Below are positions 49,235 through 58,380 of a stretch of DNA of 64,000 nt, one piece after another (position 1 is the first letter of the stretch; each line of letters begins with the position of its first letter). Location of the stretch: positions 1,537,005 through 1,601,004 of the forward strand of contig NZ_CAKAKH010000001.1 of NCBI RefSeq assembly GCF_916618885.1, in the 5' to 3' direction. The notes beneath the pieces are model-generated. The model made no database searches and was not told where the DNA came from. It saw only the letters and a list, made by a program, of their open reading frames with translations. Source of the stretch: Marinilactibacillus sp. Marseille-P9653. GTDB taxonomy: Bacteria > Bacillota > Bacilli > Lactobacillales > Carnobacteriaceae_A. The position numbers were made by a program, and so were the translations under genes.

Positions 49235-49699
49235 CTCCTTAGTTACCTTATCAACTACGAAATGATAAGGTTGTCTTACCTAGAATGTTACCACCGCATT
49301 ATAATGTTGTAAAAAGATAAGGCTTAATGTACTTCAATATTGTAACGATAAGTTTTACTTATCATCATTGATAAAAATGTCATACATATGACAAGATAAG
49401 CGTTTTTTACAAGTGAATAGATATTTTTTTAAACTATAAAATTACAATAAATTGTATGTACAAGTTTATAATAAGTGTTATTTTAATTCTAAATTGACTA
49501 GGAAGTTCCTGATAAATTAATTTAGTTACAACCACCAGTTAATGGGACTTTGTATATTAGAATAAAATTGCAGAATAAAATTTGATTAATTTAGTCCGCT
49601 TTTTTAAAAAAAGAACTTTATTTATTCCGAATTTGTGGTATATTTAATCAAGATAGATGGGAGAAATAAACTTAATTTTACAAAGAAGGGTCGTGTATT
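49235..49699. other. AT-rich divergent intergenic region
   Basis: This 465-base gap between the YflT-like gene and the AraC regulator contains no gene. Visible are a hairpin GATAAG-TTTTA-CTTATC near 49350, a 16-bp near-palindrome TGTCATACATATGACA at 49378-49393, and a GGTATATT extended -10-like box near 49632 facing the AraC gene. TATAAT near 49300 could serve the minus strand. Confidence 0.5.
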
Positions 49700-50467
49700 A
49701 TGGATAAGGTAGAAGTAAAAGAACTATTCAAAAAAGAACGCGTTGATAAACTTAAAAAGTTGAATAGCGATGCTTTCAGCTACCGTTACTTGATTGAGGA
49801 CCAAGTAACAGATGCTATTACTGAAGGAAATCGTGAAATGCTTGAAGATACGCTGAACATTATTAATCTTGATGAGGTACTTGAGTATCTTGCAGAAGAA
49901 GGTATTGAACATCAATTAAGAAATTTCAAGAATCAATTAATCATCGTTAACACTTACTGTAGAATTGCTGCAAAAAATGGGGGCGTATTACCACTTTATC
50001 TTCACTTGATATCTGAGCGCTTCTCTATTCTTATTGAAGATGCTGAATCTATTCAATATCTAAGAGAAAATGTATATTATGAAATCTATAGAGAATACTG
50101 CCAGGCAGTGATTGATTTCTCTACTTTGACTTATTCTAGTGCGATGACAGAAGTAGTAAGTTATATCACTGAAAACCTTACTAGCGAATTGACTTTAACG
50201 AATATTGCTTCAATTTTTGGTATGCACCCTGTACATCTTGCTCGTAAATTCAAACAAGAAACAGGTACGACTTTTATTGGTTATGTGAACCAGCAAAGAA
50301 TATACTTGGCTAAATATTATTTCCATCTTGGAAACTACCAGTTAAGCCAAGTTGCTAATTTATCTGGATTCAATAGTCATTCTTATTTCACGAAAGTGTT
50401 CAAGAAAATTACCGGTCAAACACCAACCAAATATATCAAGCAACTACCGGTTAACGAAAAAGTCTAG
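49700..50467 (+). CDS. AraC family transcriptional regulator
   Basis: This 255-aa regulator has a C-terminal AraC/XylS DNA-binding domain (about 150-250) with two helix-turn-helix units: LTLTNIASIFGMHPVHLARKFKQETG and YQLSQVANLSGFNSHSYFTKVFKKITGQTP. The N-terminal 140 residues are helical and do not look like a cupin, so the signal is unknown. AAGAAGGG precedes the ATG. It faces away from the stress-type trio and could regulate it, but no target is proven. Confidence 0.9.
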   Translation: MDKVEVKELFKKERVDKLKKLNSDAFSYRYLIEDQVTDAITEGNREMLEDTLNIINLDEVLEYLAEEGIEHQLRNFKNQLIIVNTYCRIAAKNGGVLPLYLHLISERFSILIEDAESIQYLRENVYYEIYREYCQAVIDFSTLTYSSAMTEVVSYITENLTSELTLTNIASIFGMHPVHLARKFKQETGTTFIGYVNQQRIYLAKYYFHLGNYQLSQVANLSGFNSHSYFTKVFKKITGQTPTKYIKQLPVNEKV

Positions 50468-50492
50468 ATTTACTCACTTAAATATAACGATA

Positions 50493-50522
50493 AAGGTCAG
50501 TCTAACAACATAGACTGACCTT
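50493..50522 (+). terminator. Terminator after the AraC gene
   Basis: Twelve-base perfect arms AAGGTCAGTCTA and TAGACTGACCTT with a six-base loop are followed by TTTTCT. Confidence 0.9.
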
Positions 50523-50534
50523 TTTTCTATAAAA

Positions 50535-50577
50535 AAACTCGAAAAACTGAATGGTTAGATTCCAGTTTTTCGAGTTT
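50535..50577 (-). terminator. Terminator after nfo
   Basis: Fifteen-base perfect arms (AAACTCGAAAAACTG and complement) are followed on the minus strand by TTTTATAG. Convergent terminators for the AraC gene and nfo stand side by side. Confidence 0.9.
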
Positions 50578-50588
50578 AAGATATTGAA

Positions 50589-51500
50589 TTACTTCCAGTC
50601 TTTTTCTTCAAAAATTTCTTGAAGTAAATTAGGATTGAATACGTTATTCCTGAGCATTTGAATTTCATGACCATAAGGTGCTTTTTTATTTTTCTTATCT
50701 TCCCCTACATAAGGGGTCTCAAGAATTTTTGGAACAGATACTAGTTTAGGATGATGCACGACTTTACTCAGCGCTTCGAATCCGATCTCTCCAAATCCAA
50801 TGTTAGCATGTCGATCTTTCGCGGCACCTTTCACATTTTTAGAATCATTGATGTGGAGGACTTTCAATCGATCTAGTCCAATAATACGGTCAAATTCTTC
50901 TAATACACCATCGAAATCATCTTTAATATCATATCCTGCATCATGCGTATGGCACGTATCTAAAGTAACGGATACTTTATCTTTCAGCTCTACTTTTTCA
51001 ATGATTCTAGCTAGTTCTTCAAAGTTTCTACCGATTTCCGTTCCTTTACCCGCCATAGTTTCCAGTGCAATCTGGATTGTTTGATCTTCATGAAGAATTT
51101 CATTCAACCCTTTTGCTATCTGATCAATCGCAGCATCTACACCTGCACCTACGTGAGCACCCGGATGCATCGTCATTTGAGTCGCCCCGAGAGCTTCAGC
51201 TCTTTTGATTTCTTCTTTCATAAACTCTATTGCAAAACCAAAATTCTCAGGTTTAACCGTATTCCCCAAGTTAATGATATAAGGTGCATGAACGACGATA
51301 TCATTAACATCAATGCCATTCTCTTTCATAAAAGCTTGACCTGACTCGATATTCATTTCTGATATATCTTTGCGTCTTGTATTTTGAGGAGCACCCGTGT
51401 AAATCATAAACGTTTTGGCTTCATAAGATGCGGCTTCTTCTGCCGATCCTAGTAACATAGGTTTACCTTTCATCCCTACATGTGAACCGATAAGAACCAT
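50589..51500 (-). CDS. nfo: Endonuclease IV (AP endonuclease)
   Basis: Nfo cuts DNA at abasic sites in base excision repair. The 303-aa TIM barrel shows the zinc ligands in order: GSHVGMKGK at the start, [69 protein letters not shown] and PKILETPY. It lies three bases after aspS and is probably expressed with hisS-aspS. With mutY and recX it makes 44.8-51.5 kb rich in DNA repair genes. Confidence 0.95.
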   Translation of the reverse strand: MVLIGSHVGMKGKPMLLGSAEEAASYEAKTFMIYTGAPQNTRRKDISEMNIESGQAFMKENGIDVNDIVVHAPYIINLGNTVKPENFGFAIEFMKEEIKRAEALGATQMTMHPGAHVGAGVDAAIDQIAKGLNEILHEDQTIQIALETMAGKGTEIGRNFEELARIIEKVELKDKVSVTLDTCHTHDAGYDIKDDFDGVLEEFDRIIGLDRLKVLHINDSKNVKGAAKDRHANIGFGEIGFEALSKVVHHPKLVSVPKILETPYVGEDKKNKKAPYGHEIQMLRNNVFNPNLLQEIFEEKDWK

Positions 51501-51503
51501 TTT

Positions 51504-53282
51504 TTATGAATCTCCTTCTTTTTTCGTTACTTCTAGTGATAATTCTTGAAGCTGGCTATCAGATACGAAAGAAGGTGCATTTGTCAGTGGATCAATTGAT
51601 TTTCCATTTTTAGGGAAGGCAATAACTTCTCTGATATTCTTTTCTTTAGCAAGGATCATCACTAATCTATCTAATCCAAAGGCGATTCCTCCGTGAGGTG
51701 GGAATCCGTATTCCAAAGCATCTAATAAGAATCCGAATTGGTTAGCCGCTTCTTCTTTTGAGAATCCTAATGCACTAAGCATTTTTTCCTGTAACTCTCT
51801 TTGGTGTATACGAATAGAGCCTCCACCAATCTCATATCCGTTTAATACGATATCGTAGGCATTCGCATAAACACTTTGAGGATCAGTTTCTAGTTTTTCA
51901 ATATCTTTTTCAAGTGGCATCGTGAATGGATGATGCGCAGCACTATATCTACCCGCTTCTTCATCATATTCAAGAAGTGGCCATTGATCTACCCATAAAA
52001 AGGCCAACTCATCTTCATCGATCAAGTTCAGTTCTTTACCAAGATGCGTTCTGATCGCTCCAAGCGCGTCAAACACAACTTTAGGCTTATCTGCTACAAA
52101 TAATAGCAAATCCCCTTCTTCCGCCTGCATTCTTTCTTGTAATTCAGTGGTAATGGGTTTATCATTAAAGAATTTAGCAATCGGCCCACTAAAGCCTTCA
52201 GCAGTAACTTTCATCCAAGCTAATCCTTTAGCACCGTATATAGAAGCAACTTCTCCTAGTGCATCAATATTTTTACGCGAGAATTGATCTGCAGCACCTT
52301 TGACGGTCAATCCTTTAACAATTCCACCGTTTTCTAAAGTACTAGAGAATACTTTGAAATCTGAATCTGCAACTACATCTCCCAATTCAACAAGTTCCAT
52401 AGCAAATCTTGTGTCTGGCTTATCGCTACCAAAACGGTTCATTGCTTCATCATATGAAATACGCGCAAATGGTCTAGTGATTTCTGTACCTTTAGTTTTT
52501 CTAACGACTTCAACGAGCAACTGTTCCATCAATTCTTGAATTTCTTCTTCATCGACAAAACTTGTTTCAATATCGACTTGAGTGAATTCTGGCTGACGAT
52601 CCCCTCTTAAATCTTCATCTCTAAAACAACGAACGATTTGGTAATAACGGTCTAGTCCAGCGCCCATCAATAGTTGCTTAAATAATTGAGGTGACTGGGG
52701 AAGTGCGAAGAATTTTCCTTCGTGCACTCTTGAAGGTACAAGATAGTCTCTCGCCCCTTCCGGCGTTGATTTTGTTAGGTAAGGTGTCTCGATATCCAAG
52801 AATCCTTGTTCATCTAAGAAGTCACTGAATACTTTTTTTACTTTATGACGGATGATCATGTTTTCTTTCATTTTGTTTCTTCTAAGATCCAAATATCTGT
52901 ATTTCAGTCTAAGGTCATCTGACACACCGTTTGTATCTTGCAAGTCAAATGGTGGAGTTTTAGCTTTATTTAAAATAGATAAGCTTGTTGCTTCAAGTTC
53001 GATTTCTCCAGTAGGTAATGAAGTATTAACTGTTCCTTCCCGTCTCTTAACCACTGTACCCCTTACTTCAACAACAAATTCAGAGCGCAAAGATTCCGCA
53101 ATCGTAAAAGCTTCTTTTGATTTATCTGAATTAAATACGACTTGTACAAGACCTTCTCTATCTCTTAAATCAACAAAGATCATTCCACCTAAGTCTCTTC
53201 TTTTTTGAACCCACCCAGAAAGTGTGATTTTTTCTCCAACTTGCTCTTCTCTTACTTCTCCACAATACATCGTTCTTTTCAT
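51504..53282 (-). CDS. aspS: Aspartyl-tRNA synthetase
   Basis: AspS charges tRNA-Asp. The 592-aa class II synthetase has an OB-fold anticodon domain (about 15-105), motif 2 [18 protein letters not shown] near 215, the bacterial GAD insertion domain (about 285-415), and motif 3 [14 protein letters not shown] near 530. I begin at 53282 ([10 protein letters not shown]); an ATG at 53294 sits against the TAGGA site. It follows hisS after 14 bases and shares its T-box leader. Whether it also charges tRNA-Asn depends on asparaginyl-tRNA synthetase, not visible here. Confidence 0.95.
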   Translation of the reverse strand: MKRTMYCGEVREEQVGEKITLSGWVQKRRDLGGMIFVDLRDREGLVQVVFNSDKSKEAFTIAESLRSEFVVEVRGTVVKRREGTVNTSLPTGEIELEATSLSILNKAKTPPFDLQDTNGVSDDLRLKYRYLDLRRNKMKENMIIRHKVKKVFSDFLDEQGFLDIETPYLTKSTPEGARDYLVPSRVHEGKFFALPQSPQLFKQLLMGAGLDRYYQIVRCFRDEDLRGDRQPEFTQVDIETSFVDEEEIQELMEQLLVEVVRKTKGTEITRPFARISYDEAMNRFGSDKPDTRFAMELVELGDVVADSDFKVFSSTLENGGIVKGLTVKGAADQFSRKNIDALGEVASIYGAKGLAWMKVTAEGFSGPIAKFFNDKPITTELQERMQAEEGDLLLFVADKPKVVFDALGAIRTHLGKELNLIDEDELAFLWVDQWPLLEYDEEAGRYSAAHHPFTMPLEKDIEKLETDPQSVYANAYDIVLNGYEIGGGSIRIHQRELQEKMLSALGFSKEEAANQFGFLLDALEYGFPPHGGIAFGLDRLVMILAKEKNIREVIAFPKNGKSIDPLTNAPSFVSDSQLQELSLEVTKKEGDS

Positions 53283-53296
53283 ATGCTTCACCATTC

Positions 53297-54598
53297 CTAT
53301 TTTTTTAATCTAGATTCTATTTCAGCAGTAAGATCTTCATGATCTTCACTATACAAATCGCTCAAGGCTAATTTGATTTGCTCTCCTGTAGAAAGTTTTT
53401 TAATGTTAACTGTTCCTTCAGCGAGTTCGTTTTCACCTAAAGTAAATACATACTGAGCATTTAACTTATCAGCTGTTTTGAATTGTTTTGCTGGTTTACG
53501 ATTCAAGAATTCACGTTCAACGTTCATTCCGTTCTTTCTTAAGGCGTGTGCTAGTTTCGTTGCTTCTTTATTTGTTGATTCTCCGATTGTAACGATAAAG
53601 GCATCTAATGCATCAATTACAGGAAACTCAAATTGCGCGTTCTCAAGCAGCATAACTAAACGTTCCAAGCCAATTCCAAAGCCAAAACCTGCTGTTTCAG
53701 GTCCTCCGACTTCTTCTACAAGCTTATCGTAACGACCACCCGCACAAACTGTGGTGTTTGATCCAAAATTAGGATCTTCTGTCATGATTTCAAAAATCGT
53801 GTCATTATAATAATCTAGGCCTCTTACCATGTTAGAATCTATAACATATTCGATATCCAGTGCTTCAAGAGAGGCTTTGACCGTTTCGAAGTGTTTTGAC
53901 GACTGATCATCTAAATAATCTAATATCGATGGTGCTGACTGAACGATTTTTTTATCATTTTTATCTTTACTGTCTAATACTCTTAAAGGATTTTTGTATA
54001 ATCGTTCTTTTGAATCTTTACTGAGTTCTTCTTTAAAAGGTTCTAGATAGTCAATTAATGCCTGACGATATACTTTTCTTGTTTCAACGTCTCCTAATGA
54101 ATTGATCACTAGTTTAAGATTTTTGATCTGGAAAGATTTAAACAAATCCATTGCCAGCGCCATTGTTTCAACGTCTGTTTCAGGATTTTGACTACCGAAT
54201 ACTTCAACACCTAACTGGTGGAATTGTCTCATGCGTCCTTTTTGAGGGCGCTCATAGCGAAACATTGGGGCAATATAATAAAATTTAGTCGGTTTCTGAT
54301 GTTCTGGTCCGTATAATTTATTTTCAACATAAGAACGAACGACACCCGCTGTACCTTCTGGACGCAACGCTACGTGTCTTTCTCCTTTATCGTAAAAGTC
54401 ATACATTTCTTTAGATACAATATCACTTGTTTCTCCAACACCACGTGCAAACAATTCAAACTGCTCAAAAATCGGTGTACGTATTTCTTTGAATTGATAG
54501 CGTGATAATAGTTCTCTGGATTTTGACTCTACAAATTGCCATTTGTTCGTGTCTTCAGGTAAGAAATCTGGTGTGCCTTTAAGTTTTTGATAGCCCAT
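53297..54598 (-). CDS. hisS: Histidyl-tRNA synthetase
   Basis: HisS charges tRNA-His. The 433-aa class II synthetase has motif 1 region [19 protein letters not shown], motif 2 [24 protein letters not shown], the histidine-specific [12 protein letters not shown] near 258, motif 3 [16 protein letters not shown] near 300, and a C-terminal anticodon domain. GGAGG precedes the ATG. It is the first gene after a T-box leader and is followed by aspS and nfo. Confidence 0.96.
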   Translation of the reverse strand: MGYQKLKGTPDFLPEDTNKWQFVESKSRELLSRYQFKEIRTPIFEQFELFARGVGETSDIVSKEMYDFYDKGERHVALRPEGTAGVVRSYVENKLYGPEHQKPTKFYYIAPMFRYERPQKGRMRQFHQLGVEVFGSQNPETDVETMALAMDLFKSFQIKNLKLVINSLGDVETRKVYRQALIDYLEPFKEELSKDSKERLYKNPLRVLDSKDKNDKKIVQSAPSILDYLDDQSSKHFETVKASLEALDIEYVIDSNMVRGLDYYNDTIFEIMTEDPNFGSNTTVCAGGRYDKLVEEVGGPETAGFGFGIGLERLVMLLENAQFEFPVIDALDAFIVTIGESTNKEATKLAHALRKNGMNVEREFLNRKPAKQFKTADKLNAQYVFTLGENELAEGTVNIKKLSTGEQIKLALSDLYSEDHEDLTAEIESRLKK

Positions 54599-54629
54599 TT
54601 TAATCCTCCATTGTTAAAAAAATCTATAA

Positions 54630-54899
54630 AAAAAGTCCTACTTTTACACAATTGTATAAAAGTAGGACGTGTATATTAGTATACTCACGTGGTACCACCT
54701 AATTTCAGAAAGTAAACATACTTTCTCTCAACAGTTAACGCCTTTTAAACGTGACAGCTTTTCACTGTCATACCTCCAGAGTGTCTTTCAAATAAAAGTT
54801 AGGGGTCTCTTTCAGCCAGGGAGAACCTTTCTTTATCGGTAACTTTTAGTTTACTGTCTCTTTCAACGGTCTATTTGTAATTTATTATGTTTGTATATT
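54630..54899 (-). ncRNA. T-box leader of hisS-aspS with overlapping specifier GACAC
   Basis: This leader senses uncharged tRNA. On the minus strand it shows the AGTA and GAA loop-E partners of stem I, the specifier region GAAAGACACTC (GACAC at 54781-54785), the T-box AGGTGGTACCACG at 54688-54700 that pairs with the tRNA acceptor end, and a terminator of 12-base arms (54635-54646 and 54657-54668) with a run of seven T. GACAC contains both GAC (Asp) and CAC (His), matching the two downstream genes. Confidence 0.9.
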
Positions 54900-54906
54900 G
54901 AATATA

Positions 54907-54935
54907 AGCTTACAAGAAAGCCAATCTAATGTCAA
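54907..54935 (-). promoter_or_regulatory. Promoter for the hisS T-box transcript
   Basis: TTGACA (54930-54935) is perfect and the TG-extended -10 box TAAGCT (54907-54912) lies 17 bases away, just before the T-box leader. Confidence 0.55.
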
Positions 54936-54970
54936 TATAGGTTTTTTATTTTCACTGTGACTGATTCATA

Positions 54971-55000
54971 TTGCATATCAAAGAATTTAATTGCTATAAT
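54971..55000 (+). promoter_or_regulatory. Promoter for the amidase gene
   Basis: TTGCAT (54971-54976) and TATAAT (54995-55000) are 18 bases apart, with a TG extension before the -10 box, about 49 bases before the start codon. Confidence 0.7.
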
Positions 55001-55048
55001 AGAAAGTAATAAATGCGTTTATTTTGTGTTTCTGAAAGGATGACTGGA

Positions 55049-56383
55049 ATGGATCAGAATGAACCTTCCCTACATAAATTCTTACCTAAAAAAAATCTTT
55101 TTATAGCCATTATTTTACTCTTACTCAGCATTACGGTAGCTTCAACAATCGTATTAGCGAATGAAAACAGCGTTACGGTCAAAGCAAGTATATTAAACGT
55201 TCGAATTGGACCTGGTCTCTCTTATGATGTAGTAACTCAAGTCAATGAAAATCAGAGATTGAATGTGCTTGACGAAGAAAACCAGTGGTATAAAGTTAGG
55301 CTCTCAAACGATGAAATCGGCTGGGTCGCTGGATGGCTCGTAGAGAATGATGAAATCACTTCTGAAACTCAACGATACGGCAGAGTTACCGGTAAAGAAA
55401 TTAATATTAGACAATATGCTACAACAGATTCTCAAATCCTTGGTACTGTTTTTGAGAACACTGAACTGTCTATACTCTTCGAGGAGGGTGACTGGTATCA
55501 AGTATTGTATCTTGGTAAAGTTGCTTGGATTCACAAAGACTACGTGGAAATCATTGATACATTATCAGCTGAACCTACGGAAGAAACTTCTTCAACACAA
55601 GAAGTCATCGTTGGTGATGTCCAAACCAATATCCGAGCAGCTGCTTCAACAGATGCAGAAATTTTAACAACAGCTGAGCCTAATGCCCGTTTAATTTATT
55701 TAGACCAAGAACAAGACTGGTATAAAGTTCAGTTAGATGATGGTAGAACGGGTTTTGTCGCCAACTGGGTTACAAGTTTATCCAATGTTGAGACAGTGAA
55801 TGTTCAAGAAGTGGAAAGACAAACTAACCGAGCGGTCACAAATTTATCAGAAGCTACCATTATGATTGATCCCGGTCACGGTGGAAAAGATCCAGGTGCT
55901 ATTTCTGCAAGTGGCTTGTACGAAAAAGATATCGCCTTGAGTACCGCCAAAATACTTCAACGTCGTCTTCAAGACGCCGGAGCAAATGTTTTACTAACTA
56001 GAGATGATGATACATTTATATCACTGAATGATCGAGTTTACCTTACTCACAAAGCTTCAGCAGATGCTTATATTAGTATTCATTTCGATGCGATGGAAAT
56101 CGCTAATTCGATGACTGGCACAACAACTTATTATTACTCCGACAACGAAAAAGATCTGGCAGATACAGTCAACGCTTATCTAGCACAGAATGGCCCACTA
56201 TCTAATAACGGTGTTCGTTTAGGAGATTATTACGTTTTAAGAAACAATGCCCAACCATCTATCTTATTGGAACTGGGATACTTGAATCATGATGTCGATG
56301 TCACGCAAGTAAATACTCAGTCCTATCAATCCACTGTTGTAGAATCAATCTACCAGGGATTAAGAGATTACTTCTCAAATTAG
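55049..56383 (+). CDS. N-acetylmuramoyl-L-alanine amidase with three SH3b domains
   Basis: This wall hydrolase cuts the bond between muramic acid and the peptide stem. The 444-aa protein has a short cytoplasmic start, a membrane or signal segment (about 18-37), three bacterial SH3 domains (about 45-105, 115-175, 190-250; each with the xxDWYKV-type signature), and a C-terminal Amidase_3 zinc domain. The zinc and catalytic residues are in MIDPGHGGKDPGAIS, YISIHFDAM and LLELGYLNHDVD. I start at 55049, eight bases after AAAGGA. SH3b modules probably tether it to the wall. Confidence 0.93.
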   Translation: MDQNEPSLHKFLPKKNLFIAIILLLLSITVASTIVLANENSVTVKASILNVRIGPGLSYDVVTQVNENQRLNVLDEENQWYKVRLSNDEIGWVAGWLVENDEITSETQRYGRVTGKEINIRQYATTDSQILGTVFENTELSILFEEGDWYQVLYLGKVAWIHKDYVEIIDTLSAEPTEETSSTQEVIVGDVQTNIRAAASTDAEILTTAEPNARLIYLDQEQDWYKVQLDDGRTGFVANWVTSLSNVETVNVQEVERQTNRAVTNLSEATIMIDPGHGGKDPGAISASGLYEKDIALSTAKILQRRLQDAGANVLLTRDDDTFISLNDRVYLTHKASADAYISIHFDAMEIANSMTGTTTYYYSDNEKDLADTVNAYLAQNGPLSNNGVRLGDYYVLRNNAQPSILLELGYLNHDVDVTQVNTQSYQSTVVESIYQGLRDYFSN

Positions 56384-56410
56384 CTTGAAATGAACATAAA
56401 TACATTATAT

Positions 56411-56457
56411 AAAAGACGGTCAGAAGAATGCTTCACTCTATCTTTTGACCGTCTTTT
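56411..56457 (+). terminator. Terminator after the amidase gene
   Basis: Twelve-base perfect arms AAAAGACGGTCA and TGACCGTCTTTT with a 23-base loop are followed by a T-rich stretch. Confidence 0.8.
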
Positions 56458-56577
56458 GTTTATCTTTTTATACGTGGTTAATGACTTAGATATCATAAAC
56501 ATTTTTTAAGTTCAAAATAAAATTATGTTAAAGTAATAAATAATACATAACTCAGTAAATAGAAAGAAGGTATTTTT

Positions 56578-57783
56578 ATGCAATTAGTGATTCACCAATT
56601 AATCATTTTATTATTTGTCAGTATGATCGTCTTCACCATAGACGTAAAACAGTATTATTTTCCTGTACCCGTTGTGCTGGTTTTTATCGGTATCGGTCTT
56701 TCCTTTTTGCCCTTGTTTTCAGGATTTGAGACCTCTAAAGATATTCTTTACGAATTGTTTATCCCAGGCCTACTCTTTGTGTCAGCCTATCAGTATTCGG
56801 CTGAAGCCTTTAAGAAAAATGCCTTACTAATCATTTCCTTAAGTACTCTAGGGATGATTGCGACAGTTCTTCTACTAGGTACTGGTATCTACTATGCAAC
56901 TTCTTTCTTCTATCCATTCAGTTGGAGTATCTCTTTTTTACTCGCGGCTATACTAGCTCCTACTGATCCGATTTCAGTTGTATCTATTCTCAAACACAGC
57001 TCGGGTTCAAATGAAATCGCTGATGTTGTCGAGGGAGAATCCATGTTGAATGATGGAACGAGTGTTGTTTTATTCACTGTTTTTTTAACGCTTGTAGAAT
57101 CAGGTGGGAGATTTTCTACCCTTCATTTCGTAGAAGATTTTGCCTTTGTAGCCATCGGCGGAGTCGTTGTTGGGTTGGTATTTGGCTGGATATTAAGTCA
57201 GGCTGTGCATATTACTTCCCATCAACCCTATCAAGTCATGTTAAGTGTATTGATTGCATACGGTAGTTTCCTGCTCGCTGAAGAAATTGGCTTTTCTGGT
57301 GTACTCGCAACGGTGGTTTCAGGAATCATGCTATCTAATACCTTTTCAAAAAAAGAAAAAGAGAGACCCTTTAGAATCGCGCTAGGAGGCTTCTGGAATG
57401 TAATCGATCCATTGTTATCCTCTATCTTATTTCTCTTTATCGGAATACAATCAGCCGCTTACTTGAATTTTGATTATTGGTATTTAGCCCTGATTATTTT
57501 CGTCCTTTCCGTTTTGGCTCGCTTTGCAGTCTTGGCTTTAACTTTATACTCTGTGCCTAAATGGAGAAAAAAATTCAGTAATATTCTCTCCGTTCTGATC
57601 ATGCTTTCATGGTCAGGAATCAAAGGATCCATGTCCGTGATTCTTCTTCTATGGACATTGGATAGTTCAGCTGGTGAAATACCGATCTTGATTTCCTTGG
57701 CATTCGCTTCTATCCTGATCTCATTTGTATTACAAAGTGCAGGTATATATCCATTGACTAAGTTATTGAATAAAAAGAAGTGA
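56578..57783 (+). CDS. Na+/H+ antiporter, CPA1/NhaP family
   Basis: This 401-aa membrane protein has about 11-12 membrane segments. The ion-site motifs of CPA1 are present: LAPTDPISVVSILK near residue 125 and VEGESMLNDGTSVVLFTVF near 147. The short length lacks the cytoplasmic C-terminal domain of larger NhaP proteins. AAGAAGG precedes the ATG. It probably exchanges cytoplasmic sodium for protons, which would suit a salt- or alkali-tolerant host, but this is inference. Confidence 0.92.
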   Translation: MQLVIHQLIILLFVSMIVFTIDVKQYYFPVPVVLVFIGIGLSFLPLFSGFETSKDILYELFIPGLLFVSAYQYSAEAFKKNALLIISLSTLGMIATVLLLGTGIYYATSFFYPFSWSISFLLAAILAPTDPISVVSILKHSSGSNEIADVVEGESMLNDGTSVVLFTVFLTLVESGGRFSTLHFVEDFAFVAIGGVVVGLVFGWILSQAVHITSHQPYQVMLSVLIAYGSFLLAEEIGFSGVLATVVSGIMLSNTFSKKEKERPFRIALGGFWNVIDPLLSSILFLFIGIQSAAYLNFDYWYLALIIFVLSVLARFAVLALTLYSVPKWRKKFSNILSVLIMLSWSGIKGSMSVILLLWTLDSSAGEIPILISLAFASILISFVLQSAGIYPLTKLLNKKK

Positions 57784-57817
57784 GATAGTGAATACTATAA
57801 ATACGTGAACCGAAAAA

Positions 57818-57866
57818 GGCCCCGGCTAAATGAGTGAATACAACACATTTAGCCGGGGCCCCTTTT
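57818..57866. terminator. GC-rich terminator between antiporter and dtd
   Basis: Fifteen-base perfect arms (GGCCCCGGCTAAATG and complement) with a 13-base loop are followed by CCTTTTTT on the plus strand, and by a short T run on the minus strand. Confidence 0.92.
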
Positions 57867-57894
57867 TTATACTGAAGTTTTTTATCAGATCATT

Positions 57895-58341
57895 TTACCT
57901 ATTTTGAGAATCAATTGTAATAGTTACCGGTCCGTCATTGATCAAGGAAACTTTCATATCCGCTCCAAAACGACCCTTTTCAACTCTAATTCCCTGATTT
58001 CTAAGAGACTCGTTGAATTGCTCATATAACGGGATCGCTTTATCGGGCTTAGCCGAGCGGGTAAAGCTTGGACGATTCCCTTTTTTCGTATCGGCATATA
58101 ACGTGAACTGAGAAACAGATAAGATTGAACCTTCTACTTGTTGTAGAGAAAGATTCATCTTTCCGTTTTCATCTTCAAATATACGCATATTGCTCGCTTT
58201 TTGAACGAGGTAATCTACATCTTCTTCTGAGTCGTTTTCACCGACACCCACAAGAATCATTAACCCTTTATCAATGGAACCTACAATTTCATTATCGATC
58301 TTTACTTGAGCTTCTAAAACTCTTTGTATAACTAAACGCAA
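57895..58341 (-). CDS. dtd: D-aminoacyl-tRNA deacylase
   Basis: Dtd removes D-amino acids and glycine wrongly attached to tRNA. The 148-aa protein shows the catalytic [10 protein letters not shown] motif near residue 78 and the cross-subunit Gly-cisPro motif NDGPVTI near 137. I start at the TTG at 58341, six bases after GGGAGGG; an upstream TTG overlaps that site. It follows rel by 39 bases, the usual rel-dtd pair. Confidence 0.93.
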   Translation of the reverse strand: MRLVIQRVLEAQVKIDNEIVGSIDKGLMILVGVGENDSEEDVDYLVQKASNMRIFEDENGKMNLSLQQVEGSILSVSQFTLYADTKKGNRPSFTRSAKPDKAIPLYEQFNESLRNQGIRVEKGRFGADMKVSLINDGPVTITIDSQNR

Positions 58342-58380
58342 TGCTTTCCCTCCCAATATACCATTAAATAAAGTTGAAAA

